64,000 nucleotides of DNA, taken from assembly GCF_005765165.1 (NCBI RefSeq), contig NZ_VCIW01000025.1, forward strand, positions 37,790-101,789, given 5' to 3'. A model generated the notes under the pieces. The model made no database searches and was not told the origin of the DNA. It saw only the letters and a program-made list of their open reading frames with translations. This document shows, in pieces, positions 16,875 to 23,675 of the stretch. The DNA is from Paenibacillus antri (lineage in GTDB: Bacteria; Bacillota; Bacilli; Paenibacillales; YIM-B00363). The position numbers and the translations under genes are program-made. The first letter of the stretch is position 1. Every line of letters starts with the position of its first letter.

Positions 16875-18053
16875 CCAATCCTCGTACGATCGGACTTCGG
16901 GCAACGACCGTCCGTCCTTCGGCCAATATTTCATCGCGTGCGACGTGTTGAACAACACGACTTCTTCGTCGGGACCGATCCAGCCGCGGTCGAGCAAAAC
17001 GGCGAGGCCCGCCCACGTGGCTGCGCCCTCCGGGGAAGACGACACCCCGAGTTTGCCCATGACGGTTTGAGCGGAGCGGATGTCGTCCGCGCTGACCTCG
17101 ACGGCCGTTCCGCCCGTCTCCCGCAGGATCCGCACGAGCAATTGCCCGTCCGGCGGGTTCGGCACGCGCATTCCCGTCGGCGTAGAATCGACGGCCGCTT
17201 CCGGGCCGCTCCGCCCGGACATCGCGCGCACGATCGGGGCGCATCCGGTCTCTTGCACGGCGACGATCCGCGGCAGCTTCCCGTCGATCCACCCGAGCTC
17301 CCGCAATTGCCGGAAGGCGCTCCACATTCCGATGATGCCGGAACCGCCCCCGGTCGGATAGACGATGACGTCGGGCAGCTTCCAGCCCAACTGTTCGGCG
17401 AGCTCGAGTCCCATCGTCTTCTTGCCTTCCGCCCGACCCGGCTCTCGAAGCGTGCCGACGTGATGCCAGCCTTGCTCCGCCTTCCCGTCCAGAATAATCT
17501 TCCCGGCATCGTGAATGAAACCGTCCACCAGCGTCGTGCGCGCGCCGTAATGGACGCATTCCTCCGCGATCATCCAAGGACAATCCTTCGGCAGGAACGC
17601 GTAAGCTTCCATTCCCGCGCGGGCGGCATACGCGGCGAGGGCGGATGCCGCGTTGCCGTTGGAATTGACGGCGACCTTGCGGACGCCGTGTTCGCGGGCG
17701 ACCGACAGCGCTACGGACATCCCTCTCGCTTTGAAGCTGCCGGTCGGGTTTTGCTCCTCGCGCTTCACCCACAGCTTCCCGAGCGGCAGCGCCCGCTCCG
17801 CCGCGTCCAGACGAAGGAGCGGCGTCCAGCCTTCGCCGAGCGACACGATGAACTCCGGGTTCGATACCGGCAACAACTCCGCGTACCTCCACATCGAAGC
17901 GGGCCGCGCACGCAAGGCGGCCTTCGTCATGTCGCGGGCCGCTCGTTCCAGATCGTATTCCACTAGCAGCGTTCCGCCGCATGCGCATTTCGTCTCCCGC
18001 AGCCCGAACGGGGTTTGCGCCGAGCAGACGCAACATCGAAACCAGAAATCCAT
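16857..18053 (-). CDS. Threonine synthase-like PLP enzyme
   Basis: A 398-residue fold-type II pyridoxal-phosphate enzyme of the threonine synthase family (O-phosphohomoserine to threonine). The N-terminus has a zinc-ribbon-like set of cysteines (Cys7, Cys10, Cys23, Cys25), followed by LGEGWTPL and the cofactor lysine in NPTGSFKARG (Lys108), then SNGNAASALAAYAARAG and the phosphate loop PTGGGSGI. The zinc ribbon is typical of archaeal-like/short threonine synthases. It stands alone, convergent with GH172 and divergent from panD, without hom or thrB, so it may be a paralogue with another substrate rather than the biosynthetic thrC. Confidence 0.75.
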   Translation of the reverse strand: MDFWFRCCVCSAQTPFGLRETKCACGGTLLVEYDLERAARDMTKAALRARPASMWRYAELLPVSNPEFIVSLGEGWTPLLRLDAAERALPLGKLWVKREEQNPTGSFKARGMSVALSVAREHGVRKVAVNSNGNAASALAAYAARAGMEAYAFLPKDCPWMIAEECVHYGARTTLVDGFIHDAGKIILDGKAEQGWHHVGTLREPGRAEGKKTMGLELAEQLGWKLPDVIVYPTGGGSGIIGMWSAFRQLRELGWIDGKLPRIVAVQETGCAPIVRAMSGRSGPEAAVDSTPTGMRVPNPPDGQLLVRILRETGGTAVEVSADDIRSAQTVMGKLGVSSSPEGAATWAGLAVLLDRGWIGPDEEVVLFNTSHAMKYWPKDGRSLPEVRSYEDWKKIQP

Positions 18054-18231
18054 GTCATCCTCCCATTCTTCTTCCCGTCGTACGGTAGATTATGAGAATC
18101 CGCGGCGATGGGGCAGGGTGTCTGACGATACGGGGAAACAATTTGCCGTTCCGCCCAAGTCCGTCCCGGCGCCGAATCATAGGTTGAGGTATGTGGGTAA
18201 GCGACGAACGCGCGTCGGAAGGGAGCTAGCG

Positions 18232-18642
18232 ATGTTACGGTTAATGTGTAAGGGGAAAATTCATCGGGCGACAGTGACGGAGGCGAACCTCGATTACGTC
18301 GGCAGCATTACGATCGATGCCGCATTAATGAAAGCGGCGAAAATTACGCCGTACGAAATGGTTCAAGTGACGAGCCTGCGCAACGCGACCCGCTGGAAGA
18401 CGTACGCGCTTCCGGGAGGAGAACGGACGGGGAAAATTTGTTTGAACGGACCGCCCGCCCATCTGTTTCAACCCGGCGATATGGTCATTATTTTAAGCTT
18501 GGGATTGTTCGACGAGAAAGAGGTAGAGCGGCTCGTGCCGCGGGTCGTCTTCGTGGATCGGAACAATCGCATCACCGCATGCGTCGAGCACCCGTTGTAC
18601 GACGAATCGGGGGAAGTGAATTGGGATGCGTTACAGCCGTAG
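18232..18642 (+). CDS. panD: Aspartate 1-decarboxylase
   Basis: A 136-residue pyruvoyl enzyme that makes beta-alanine from aspartate for pantothenate and CoA synthesis. The self-cleavage site is YVGSITID with Gly24-Ser25, at the same position as in E. coli; Lys9 and Tyr58-region residues of the active site are in place (MCKGKIHRATVTEANLDYVG). The start at 18232 follows AAGGGAG; the longer open frame runs antisense through the neighbouring gene and is an artefact. Unusually it is not with panB and panC but overlaps a YheC/D-type gene by 17 bp. Confidence 0.92.
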   Translation: MLRLMCKGKIHRATVTEANLDYVGSITIDAALMKAAKITPYEMVQVTSLRNATRWKTYALPGGERTGKICLNGPPAHLFQPGDMVIILSLGLFDEKEVERLVPRVVFVDRNNRITACVEHPLYDESGEVNWDALQP

Positions 18643-19381
18643 CAAATACTGGAAGCATAGGGCGATGATGAAGTCCGCTGCGCTTGCGCCGAGTTTGCCG
18701 GAGACGCGCAGGCTCGGACGCGAGGCGTTCCGTTCCATGCTGGATCGGCACCGCCATGTCATCGTGAAGCCGGTCGGCGCCTGGGGCGGGGATGGGGTCG
18801 TATCCGTCTCGGCCGAAGGAGACAGAGGGTATGAGGTTCGCAGCGGCAAATCTCGGAAGACGTTCGACGGGACGGATTCCGCCTATGCATATCTACGAAA
18901 ACTGTCCAAGGGGAGAAGCCACATCGTGCAGCAGAGAATCCCGCTGGCGACCGTGAACGGCAAGCCGTTCGATCTTCGCGTAATGGTCCAGCGGAAGAAA
19001 GGCTCGCCGTGGGTCGTAACCGGCAAGCTGGCGAAGGTCGCGGGCGCCGGCTTCCTCATCACGAACGTCCGGCGCAGCGGCGGGAAGGTGATTTCGTATC
19101 CCGACGCGTTTCGGCGCTCCAATATTCGCGGCGCGTCCATGACCGAGACGGAGCGGCGCATCGACGCCTTGGCGGTGGCCGCCGCGGAACAACTGGAACG
19201 ATATTACCCGGTTCGCATTTGCGGACTGGACGTCGGCTTGGACGATAAGGGCGGGGTGTGGATTATCGAAGCGAATTTCACCCCGTATAACGGCCTGTTC
19301 CTGAAGCTCAAAGATCGATCCATGTACCGGCGAATTATGGCCTACGCGAAGCAGGACAACCGGAAGGGAACGAAGAAGTAA
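18626..19381 (+). CDS. YheC/YheD-family ATP-grasp protein
   Basis: A 251-residue protein of the YheC/YheD family, described in Bacillus as endospore-coat-associated, with an ATP-grasp fold. Visible features are HVIVKPVGAWGGDGVV, FDLRVMVQRKKGSPWVVTGK and the C-terminal ICGLDVGLD...WIIEANFTPYNG, the metal/ATP-binding end of ATP-grasp enzymes. It is shorter than the usual 350-450 residues because the N-terminal pre-domain is missing. GGGGAAGTG inside the end of panD serves as ribosome site, so the two genes are coupled. The enzymatic reaction is unknown. Confidence 0.75.
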   Translation: MRYSRSKYWKHRAMMKSAALAPSLPETRRLGREAFRSMLDRHRHVIVKPVGAWGGDGVVSVSAEGDRGYEVRSGKSRKTFDGTDSAYAYLRKLSKGRSHIVQQRIPLATVNGKPFDLRVMVQRKKGSPWVVTGKLAKVAGAGFLITNVRRSGGKVISYPDAFRRSNIRGASMTETERRIDALAVAAAEQLERYYPVRICGLDVGLDDKGGVWIIEANFTPYNGLFLKLKDRSMYRRIMAYAKQDNRKGTKK

Positions 19382-19453
19382 TATATTGGGAAACCGCCGC
19401 GCCGTTGTCCGGACGGCGCTTCCCGTATACATAGAATATTTAGCAAGGAGACG

Positions 19454-20530
19454 ATGAACGCAATGCATATTCGCATGCTGCGGGGGAGGGAGCTTTCGGA
19501 CGCGGCTGCCCTCTCCGACCGGATCTTCCGGGAACCGGGCCAATCCTCGATGGCCGACGCCTTCCCTTATATTTTCTCGAACGCGATCCGGAGCGTATCG
19601 TACGGTGCGTTCGACGGGGACAAGCTCGTCTCCTTTTTCGGTCTCGTCCCGTGGGTCGTTCGCGTCGGCGAAGCGCGGGTTCAGGCGTTCTCGATCGGCT
19701 CCGTCTGCACCGATCCGGCGTCTCGGGGACAAGGCCTCGCCTCTCGCATCTTAGACGAAGTCATCGCGTTCGCGGATCGATCGGGCGCGTCGCTCCTCTT
19801 CGTGTCGGGCTCTCGTTCCTTGTACACGCGGGCGCATTGCTGCCCGTTCGGACGCGTTCGGCGCTATACGATATCGTCGGATGCGGCGTCGCGGTTGGCG
19901 ACGTCGGGCGCGGGCGGCGCATCCGTTATCGTACGCGAAGCCGAGCCGTCCGACCTGTTCGCCATGCATGCCGTGGCCGCGGCGATGCCCGTCCGCTTCG
20001 AAACCGACGTTAACGGCTTGGGGGCGCTAATGCAGGCGGAAGCGGTCGCCAGTACCATGAAGGCGAAGCAGAGCGTATTCGTCGCCGAAGCGGCGGGCGA
20101 AGTACAAGCCTTCGCCGTCGTCGCATTCCGCGCGGAGCGTGCCTCAGTGGTGGAATGGGCCGGCCCGGCGGAGACGGCGGCGCCCTTGCTCGCCGCTTGC
20201 GCGGCGATGCCGGAGATTAGCGCGCTTGAGGTTCCGGTGCCGATGCACGAAACCGCCCTGCGCGAGAGGTTGGACGCGTCCGGAGCGACCGCGCTCGACG
20301 AAAACAATCAGGGAACCGTTCGGATTCTGAACGCGGCGCGGTTGTTGCGGCAGCTGAATCCGTGGCTTGAGGGGAAGACGCTGGAGGCGGAGGCGCTGTC
20401 CCCCGAGCAGCTCGTCGCCGCTTGCTTCGGACGCGTCGACATGGACGCTCTAGAATCGACGGCGCACGCGGCGCGGTCGTCGCGGGAGCCGATTCCGCTA
20501 CCATATACGGGAGGGATCTATTTTATATGA
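19454..20530 (+). CDS. GNAT-family N-acetyltransferase
   Basis: A 358-residue protein with an N-terminal GNAT domain: FSIGSVCTDPASRGQGLASRIL (about residues 78-100) is the acetyl-CoA binding motif A. The C-terminal half is a second, weaker domain as in two-domain acetyltransferases of the Eis/YitI kind. AAGGAGACG precedes the ATG. The last codons overlap the start of the oxidoreductase gene by 4 bp (ATGA), so they are translated together. Substrate unknown. Confidence 0.75.
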   Translation: MNAMHIRMLRGRELSDAAALSDRIFREPGQSSMADAFPYIFSNAIRSVSYGAFDGDKLVSFFGLVPWVVRVGEARVQAFSIGSVCTDPASRGQGLASRILDEVIAFADRSGASLLFVSGSRSLYTRAHCCPFGRVRRYTISSDAASRLATSGAGGASVIVREAEPSDLFAMHAVAAAMPVRFETDVNGLGALMQAEAVASTMKAKQSVFVAEAAGEVQAFAVVAFRAERASVVEWAGPAETAAPLLAACAAMPEISALEVPVPMHETALRERLDASGATALDENNQGTVRILNAARLLRQLNPWLEGKTLEAEALSPEQLVAACFGRVDMDALESTAHAARSSREPIPLPYTGGIYFI

Positions 20531-21423
20531 AACTTGGCATGATCGGATTGGATACGTCGCATTGTACGGCGTTCACGGAGCTGCTTCACGACGAGAATCA
20601 CCCGCATCACGTACCCGGCGCCACGGTCGCCGTCGCGTTCCCGGGCGGCTCGCCGGACATCGAATTAAGCCGAACGCGCGTCGGCGGATTTACCGAACGT
20701 CTCGCGAACGAATTCGGCGTAACGATCGTCGACTCCCCGGCGCGCGTCGCCGAAGAAGCCGACGCGATTCTGATCGAGGCGATGGACGGTCGCGTCCATC
20801 TCCCGCTCTTCCGCGAGATCGCGCGCTACGGCAAGCCGGTATTCATCGATAAGCCGCTTGCCGTTCGCTCGGAAGACGCCCTGGCGATCCGCGAACTGGC
20901 GGCTGCGCATGGCGTGCCGCTCATGAGCGGCTCCTCGCTGCGGTATTCCGGAGCGGTCGCGGAAGCGCTGGAAGGCGTCGGCGGGCGGGATCGGGTCATC
21001 GGCGCGGACTGCTTCGGGCCGATGGCGATCGAGCCTTCCCAGCCGGGGTGGTTTTGGTACGGCATCCACACGGTCGAGATGCTATACGCCGCGATGGGTC
21101 CCGGCTGCGTGCGAGTAACGGCGTCCGTCAGCGCCGAGCATGACGTCGCCGTCGGGGAGTGGCGCGACGGACGCATCGGCATCGCCCGCGGCAACCGAAG
21201 CGGCAATCATGGCTTTGGCGCGGCGATCCATGGGAAAGAAGGGACCCGGTTCGCCGACGTCAGCGCATACGCCAAGCCGTTCTACGCCAGTCTCGTCGAA
21301 CGTATCGTCGATTTCTGCCGGACCGGGGAGGCCGCCGTTCCGATCGACGAGACGATAGAAATCATTCGGTTCATGGAAGCGGCGAACGAAAGCAGGGAAA
21401 CCGGGAAGCCGGTACTGTTGTAG
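20527..21423 (+). CDS. Gfo/Idh/MocA-family oxidoreductase
   Basis: A 298-residue NAD(P)-dependent oxidoreductase. The N-terminus KLGMIGLDTSHCTAF is a Rossmann-type start in which the glycine pattern is altered (GLDTSH), a variant seen in a subgroup of this family; GKPVFIDKPLAV (about residues 100-111) is the conserved cofactor/catalytic Lys-Pro motif. The C-terminal alpha/beta domain follows. Such enzymes oxidise or reduce sugars and cyclitols. The ATG overlaps the stop of the GNAT gene. GGGAGGGA lies upstream. A terminator follows at 21434. Confidence 0.78.
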   Translation: MKLGMIGLDTSHCTAFTELLHDENHPHHVPGATVAVAFPGGSPDIELSRTRVGGFTERLANEFGVTIVDSPARVAEEADAILIEAMDGRVHLPLFREIARYGKPVFIDKPLAVRSEDALAIRELAAAHGVPLMSGSSLRYSGAVAEALEGVGGRDRVIGADCFGPMAIEPSQPGWFWYGIHTVEMLYAAMGPGCVRVTASVSAEHDVAVGEWRDGRIGIARGNRSGNHGFGAAIHGKEGTRFADVSAYAKPFYASLVERIVDFCRTGEAAVPIDETIEIIRFMEAANESRETGKPVLL

Positions 21424-21433
21424 AGGTTCATTC

Positions 21434-21475
21434 AGGAGCGTCCGGGAGCTGCCGTCCCGACGCTCCTCTTTCGTT
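21434..21475 (+). terminator. Rho-independent terminator after the oxidoreductase gene
   Basis: AGGAGCGTCCGGGA (21434-21447) pairs with TCCCGACGCTCCT (21456-21468) apart from one bulge, followed by CTTTCGTT. Confidence 0.7.
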
Positions 21476-21507
21476 ACCGGGGGAGGCGGGAGTAGGTCTT
21501 CCAACGT

Positions 21508-21535
21508 CTTTCTAACCTGATATCTTCTGCTCAGG
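21508..21535 (-). repeat. 28-bp terminal repeat, left copy
   Basis: Read on the minus strand it begins CCTGAGCAG, has ATCA in the middle and ends GGTTAGAAAG. It overlaps the last codons of the transposase-like gene, so the C-terminal residues PEQKISG and the stop codon are encoded by the repeat. Confidence 0.75.
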
Positions 21536-22327
21536 GCAAATAGTAAGTCCGTACCAGCTGTCGCGTAACGATGCGCCGCTCGCGCCGGCGTTCCAACGGA
21601 AGCAGAACTCATTGAGGTAGCTCTGAAGGTACTTCGTGCCGACGCCGTTGAACAGCCGGTTCATCCAACCGCGGGCCTCTAGCAGGCAATCCCGCAGCGG
21701 GCTATGGTGCATCCGATCGGAATTGAGCCAATGCTTGTCCGCGCTCGGATCGACGTGTTCCTCGAGGATGCGTTCTTTCCCGTACGCGGTCGGTTCCTTG
21801 AACCCTCGAACGAGCCGGTCGCGAGGCACGTACCCGAGCTTCAACGCGGTCGGCTTGCCATCCCTCCCGACGGAAGCGGAGATGGAGACGACGCGTTCGC
21901 AGCGGTAATGCCGGTGGGGCAGGAAGATGAAAATATAATTAGGCGCCAAAAAATGAAGCCCGGTATGTACGGTCCCTTGCAGCTTGAAGGCGTCTTCGAC
22001 TTCTCCGATCGCTTGCCGGAATTTGCGCAGCATGAGCCACGCCGTCTTATGCTTCACACCGATGAGGTCGGCGAGCTGCTTCGCGTTCACCCCGTTCGTA
22101 GAAGCGAGCAACTCGATGGCGGCGGCCCACTTGGCGAGCGGCGTACGCGTCTTGGCCATGACGGTGCCGGCGGTTACGGACGTCTGATGGCCGCACAGGC
22201 GGCATTCATAGAGCGGGAGCTGCCGCGTCGAGATCGTATAATACGCTCCGTGTCCGCAGCTCGGGCAAACAAACCCGTTCGGCCACCGCCGCCGGAAGAA
22301 CAATGCCACCAGTTCCGCCTGCTCCAT
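21512..22327 (-). CDS. IS1595/ISXO2-like transposase, probably catalytically inactive or domesticated
   Basis: A 271-residue protein with the N-terminal zinc ribbon of IS1595 transposases (Cys21, Cys24, Cys42, Cys45), the helical segment TAGTVMAKTRTPLAKWAAAI and a helix-turn-helix-like GVNAKQLADLIGVKHKTAWLML. The C-terminal part YLQSYLNEFCFRWNA matches the family end. Where active members carry the first catalytic Asp (L-G-VE-DE-Y-GG), this one reads LQGTVHTGLHFL (residues 116-127), and the later H-N-IE motif is also absent. The reading frame is nevertheless intact, with AAGGAGG and a strong promoter. This suggests a retained DNA-binding role rather than decay. Confidence 0.75.
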   Translation of the reverse strand: MEQAELVALFFRRRWPNGFVCPSCGHGAYYTISTRQLPLYECRLCGHQTSVTAGTVMAKTRTPLAKWAAAIELLASTNGVNAKQLADLIGVKHKTAWLMLRKFRQAIGEVEDAFKLQGTVHTGLHFLAPNYIFIFLPHRHYRCERVVSISASVGRDGKPTALKLGYVPRDRLVRGFKEPTAYGKERILEEHVDPSADKHWLNSDRMHHSPLRDCLLEARGWMNRLFNGVGTKYLQSYLNEFCFRWNAGASGASLRDSWYGLTICPEQKISG

Positions 22328-22348
22328 GAACGCCGCCTCCTTTTCCTT

Positions 22349-22377
22349 ATTATACCGAACATTTGTTCTAATATCAA
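22349..22377 (-). promoter_or_regulatory. Promoter of the transposase-like gene with embedded LexA/DinR-like box
   Basis: On the minus strand TTGATA (22377-22372) and TATAAT (22354-22349) are exactly 17 bp apart. The spacer holds, on the plus strand, CGAACATTTGTTCT (22356-22369), close to the Bacillus SOS box CGAAC-N4-GTTCG; only the final base and one inner base differ from the usual consensus. A repressor bound there would block the promoter, so the gene may be DNA-damage inducible. Confidence 0.65.
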
Positions 22378-22400
22378 TGATAAATTTCCAACATATACAT

Positions 22401-22428
22401 CCTGATTAAAGGAAATCACCTTAGAAAG
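22401..22428 (+). repeat. 28-bp terminal repeat, right copy
   Basis: It begins CCTGATTAAAGG and ends ATCACCTTAGAAAG. Together with the copy at 21508 it flanks the transposase-like gene and its promoter. GAGAGAGTG follows at about 22439, as it also does after the repeat in the distant array (read on the minus strand near 50480). Confidence 0.75.
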
Positions 22429-22459
22429 TGCTGAAGAGGAGAGAGTGCCGCTCGGGCCG

Positions 22460-22487
22460 CCTGAATAAGAGAAATCACCTTGGAAAG
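22460..22487 (+). repeat. 28-bp repeat, second right copy
   Basis: It begins CCTGAATAAGAG and ends ATCACCTTGGAAAG, differing by one base in the otherwise invariant 3' block. It is a direct copy 59 bp beyond the first right-hand repeat. Confidence 0.7.
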
Positions 22488-22508
22488 GTGCAGGAAAAGT
22501 GTCCCTCG

Positions 22509-22538
22509 AAAAGGAAATCCCCCTCCACGAAGAGGGGG
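22509..22538 (-). terminator. Minus-strand terminator after the ferritin-like gene
   Basis: On the minus strand CCCCCTC and GAGGGGG (22538-22532 and 22525-22519) form a 7-bp stem with a TTCGTG loop, followed by ATTTCCTTTT. Confidence 0.65.
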
Positions 22539-22558
22539 ACGCGGGTTGAAGCGGGCGG

Positions 22559-23014
22559 TTATCGCGACGGGGCGGGTTGCCGTTTTCCAAGGCGTTCTTG
22601 GATTTGCTCTACATGGCGGTGGTCTTCGTCCAAGATTTCGTCGATCAGCTTCGCGCTCTCCGCGTCGAGTTCGCCTTCCACGATGTCGTGCGAGACGTGA
22701 ATGCCGTATTTATGCTCGCCTTGATAGGCCTGCGACAAAATCTCCTCGGTCGTCCGGGGCTCCCGCCGCAGCTGCGACATCCATTCCTCGACTCGGCCCG
22801 CGATGCTGATGTCGTTCGCGGCTTGCCCGCCTAAATCCTGGATCCGCTTCGCTACTCTCGCCGCTTGGTCTTTCGTAGAAGCTTGCAGATGCTGCAGGAA
22901 ATCTTTCAACGCTTCGTCGCCCGCTTGATGAATCAGGTGCTCGTACTGTCGAATTCCCATATAACGACCTTGCAGAAATTCATTCAGATGTTTGATCGTC
23001 TTCGTTTTGTCCAT
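22559..23014 (-). CDS. Ferritin-like four-helix protein (DUF2383-like)
   Basis: A 151-residue all-helical protein. The start at 23014 is chosen because GAGGGG lies 9 bp upstream; the upstream ATG at 23044 has no site. The pattern KHLNEFLQGRYMGIRQYEHLI, HLQASTKDQAARVAKRIQDL and DEILDEDHRHVEQIQERLG resembles bacterioferritin-like or DUF2383 bundles with possible metal-binding Glu/His in two helices. Its role may be oxidative or envelope stress. It lies downstream of the ECF sigma gene in the same direction. Confidence 0.55.
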   Translation of the reverse strand: MDKTKTIKHLNEFLQGRYMGIRQYEHLIHQAGDEALKDFLQHLQASTKDQAARVAKRIQDLGGQAANDISIAGRVEEWMSQLRREPRTTEEILSQAYQGEHKYGIHVSHDIVEGELDAESAKLIDEILDEDHRHVEQIQERLGKRQPAPSR

Positions 23015-23082
23015 GTTCGCGCGCCCCTCAGTCGTAGTTACCATATTTTAACCCGAAGCGCGCAATCTACTCTGGACGAGCT

Positions 23083-23646
23083 TCACATCGACATGCGGCG
23101 CGGCTCTTCGCGGAGGACGGCGCGCACCCAACGCTCCACCGATGCCGGGCTTCCGCCCGAAGCGGGGGGCGCCGGACGGAATCGCTGTTCTCGGATGCCT
23201 TGCTTCGTCCGGTGCAGCGCGGACTTGACGGCGGAGACGGTCGTACGCCGCCGCTCCGCGATCTCGGCCATGGAATAGCCGAAGTATTCGGCGAGCAGCC
23301 ATATTTCCATCTGCTGCGGCGTCAATCGTTCCGCCATCCATTCGATGATCCCTCGAATTTCGATGTAGTCCGCGTCGAACGCCGCCTCCGGCCGCGATTC
23401 CATCCGGCCGCTCCGGACTTGCGTTTTCCGATACCGGTCGATCCACGACAGCTTGGCCGCTCGCAGCAGGAACATCTTCGTAATTTCGTACCGATCGTTA
23501 TTCTTGAAATAGACGAACGACTTCAACAGCGCTTCCTGCATCAAGTCTTCCGCGTCCCACTTCGACTTGGCTAAGGAATGGCAGTAGCCGCGAAGATCCT
23601 GAAGATGCGGCGAGACGAGCGCTTCGAAGCGGGACGCGGTCTGCAT
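23083..23646 (-). CDS. ECF-type RNA polymerase sigma factor
   Basis: A 187-residue extracytoplasmic-function sigma factor. Region 2 is seen in LAKSKWDAEDLMQEALLKSFVYF and region 4 in LTPQQMEIWLLAEYFGYSMAEIAERRRTTVSAVKSALHRTK. The start at 23646 follows AAGGAGG. It is 29 bp downstream of the MacB-type permease gene and probably in the same transcript. No anti-sigma gene with a membrane helix follows, so control of its activity is not obvious; the C-terminal extension of about 30 residues after region 4 (RFRPAPPASGGS...) could have a part in it. Confidence 0.85.
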   Translation of the reverse strand: MQTASRFEALVSPHLQDLRGYCHSLAKSKWDAEDLMQEALLKSFVYFKNNDRYEITKMFLLRAAKLSWIDRYRKTQVRSGRMESRPEAAFDADYIEIRGIIEWMAERLTPQQMEIWLLAEYFGYSMAEIAERRRTTVSAVKSALHRTKQGIREQRFRPAPPASGGSPASVERWVRAVLREEPRRMSM

Positions 23647-23675
23647 AAGGCAAGCCTCCTTAGACGATCGGCTCA

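Larger units (their letters stand above)
21508..22428 (-). mobile_element. IS1595-like element bounded by 28-bp inverted repeats
   Basis: A transposase-like gene lies between two related 28-bp sequences in inverted orientation: 21508-21535 (starts CTTTCTAA on the plus strand) and 22401-22428 (ends TTAGAAAG). Both match the pattern CCTGA, 9 variable bases, ATCA, two bases, TTAGAAAG when read towards the outside. A further copy of the right-hand repeat lies at 22460-22487. No 8-bp target duplication is visible beside either end, so the unit is old or not a product of recent transposition. The same 28-mer is repeated nine more times at 50.5-51.2 kb. Confidence 0.65.

Noticed and set aside
17653..18231. 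Long N-terminal extension of the panD frame
   Set aside because: It would be antisense to the threonine-synthase-like gene; the ribosome site and the conserved protein start are at 18232.
21500..22495. Recent insertion of the IS1595-like element
   Set aside because: The 8 bp outside the two ends (TCCAACGT and TGCTGAAG) do not match, so there is no target duplication.
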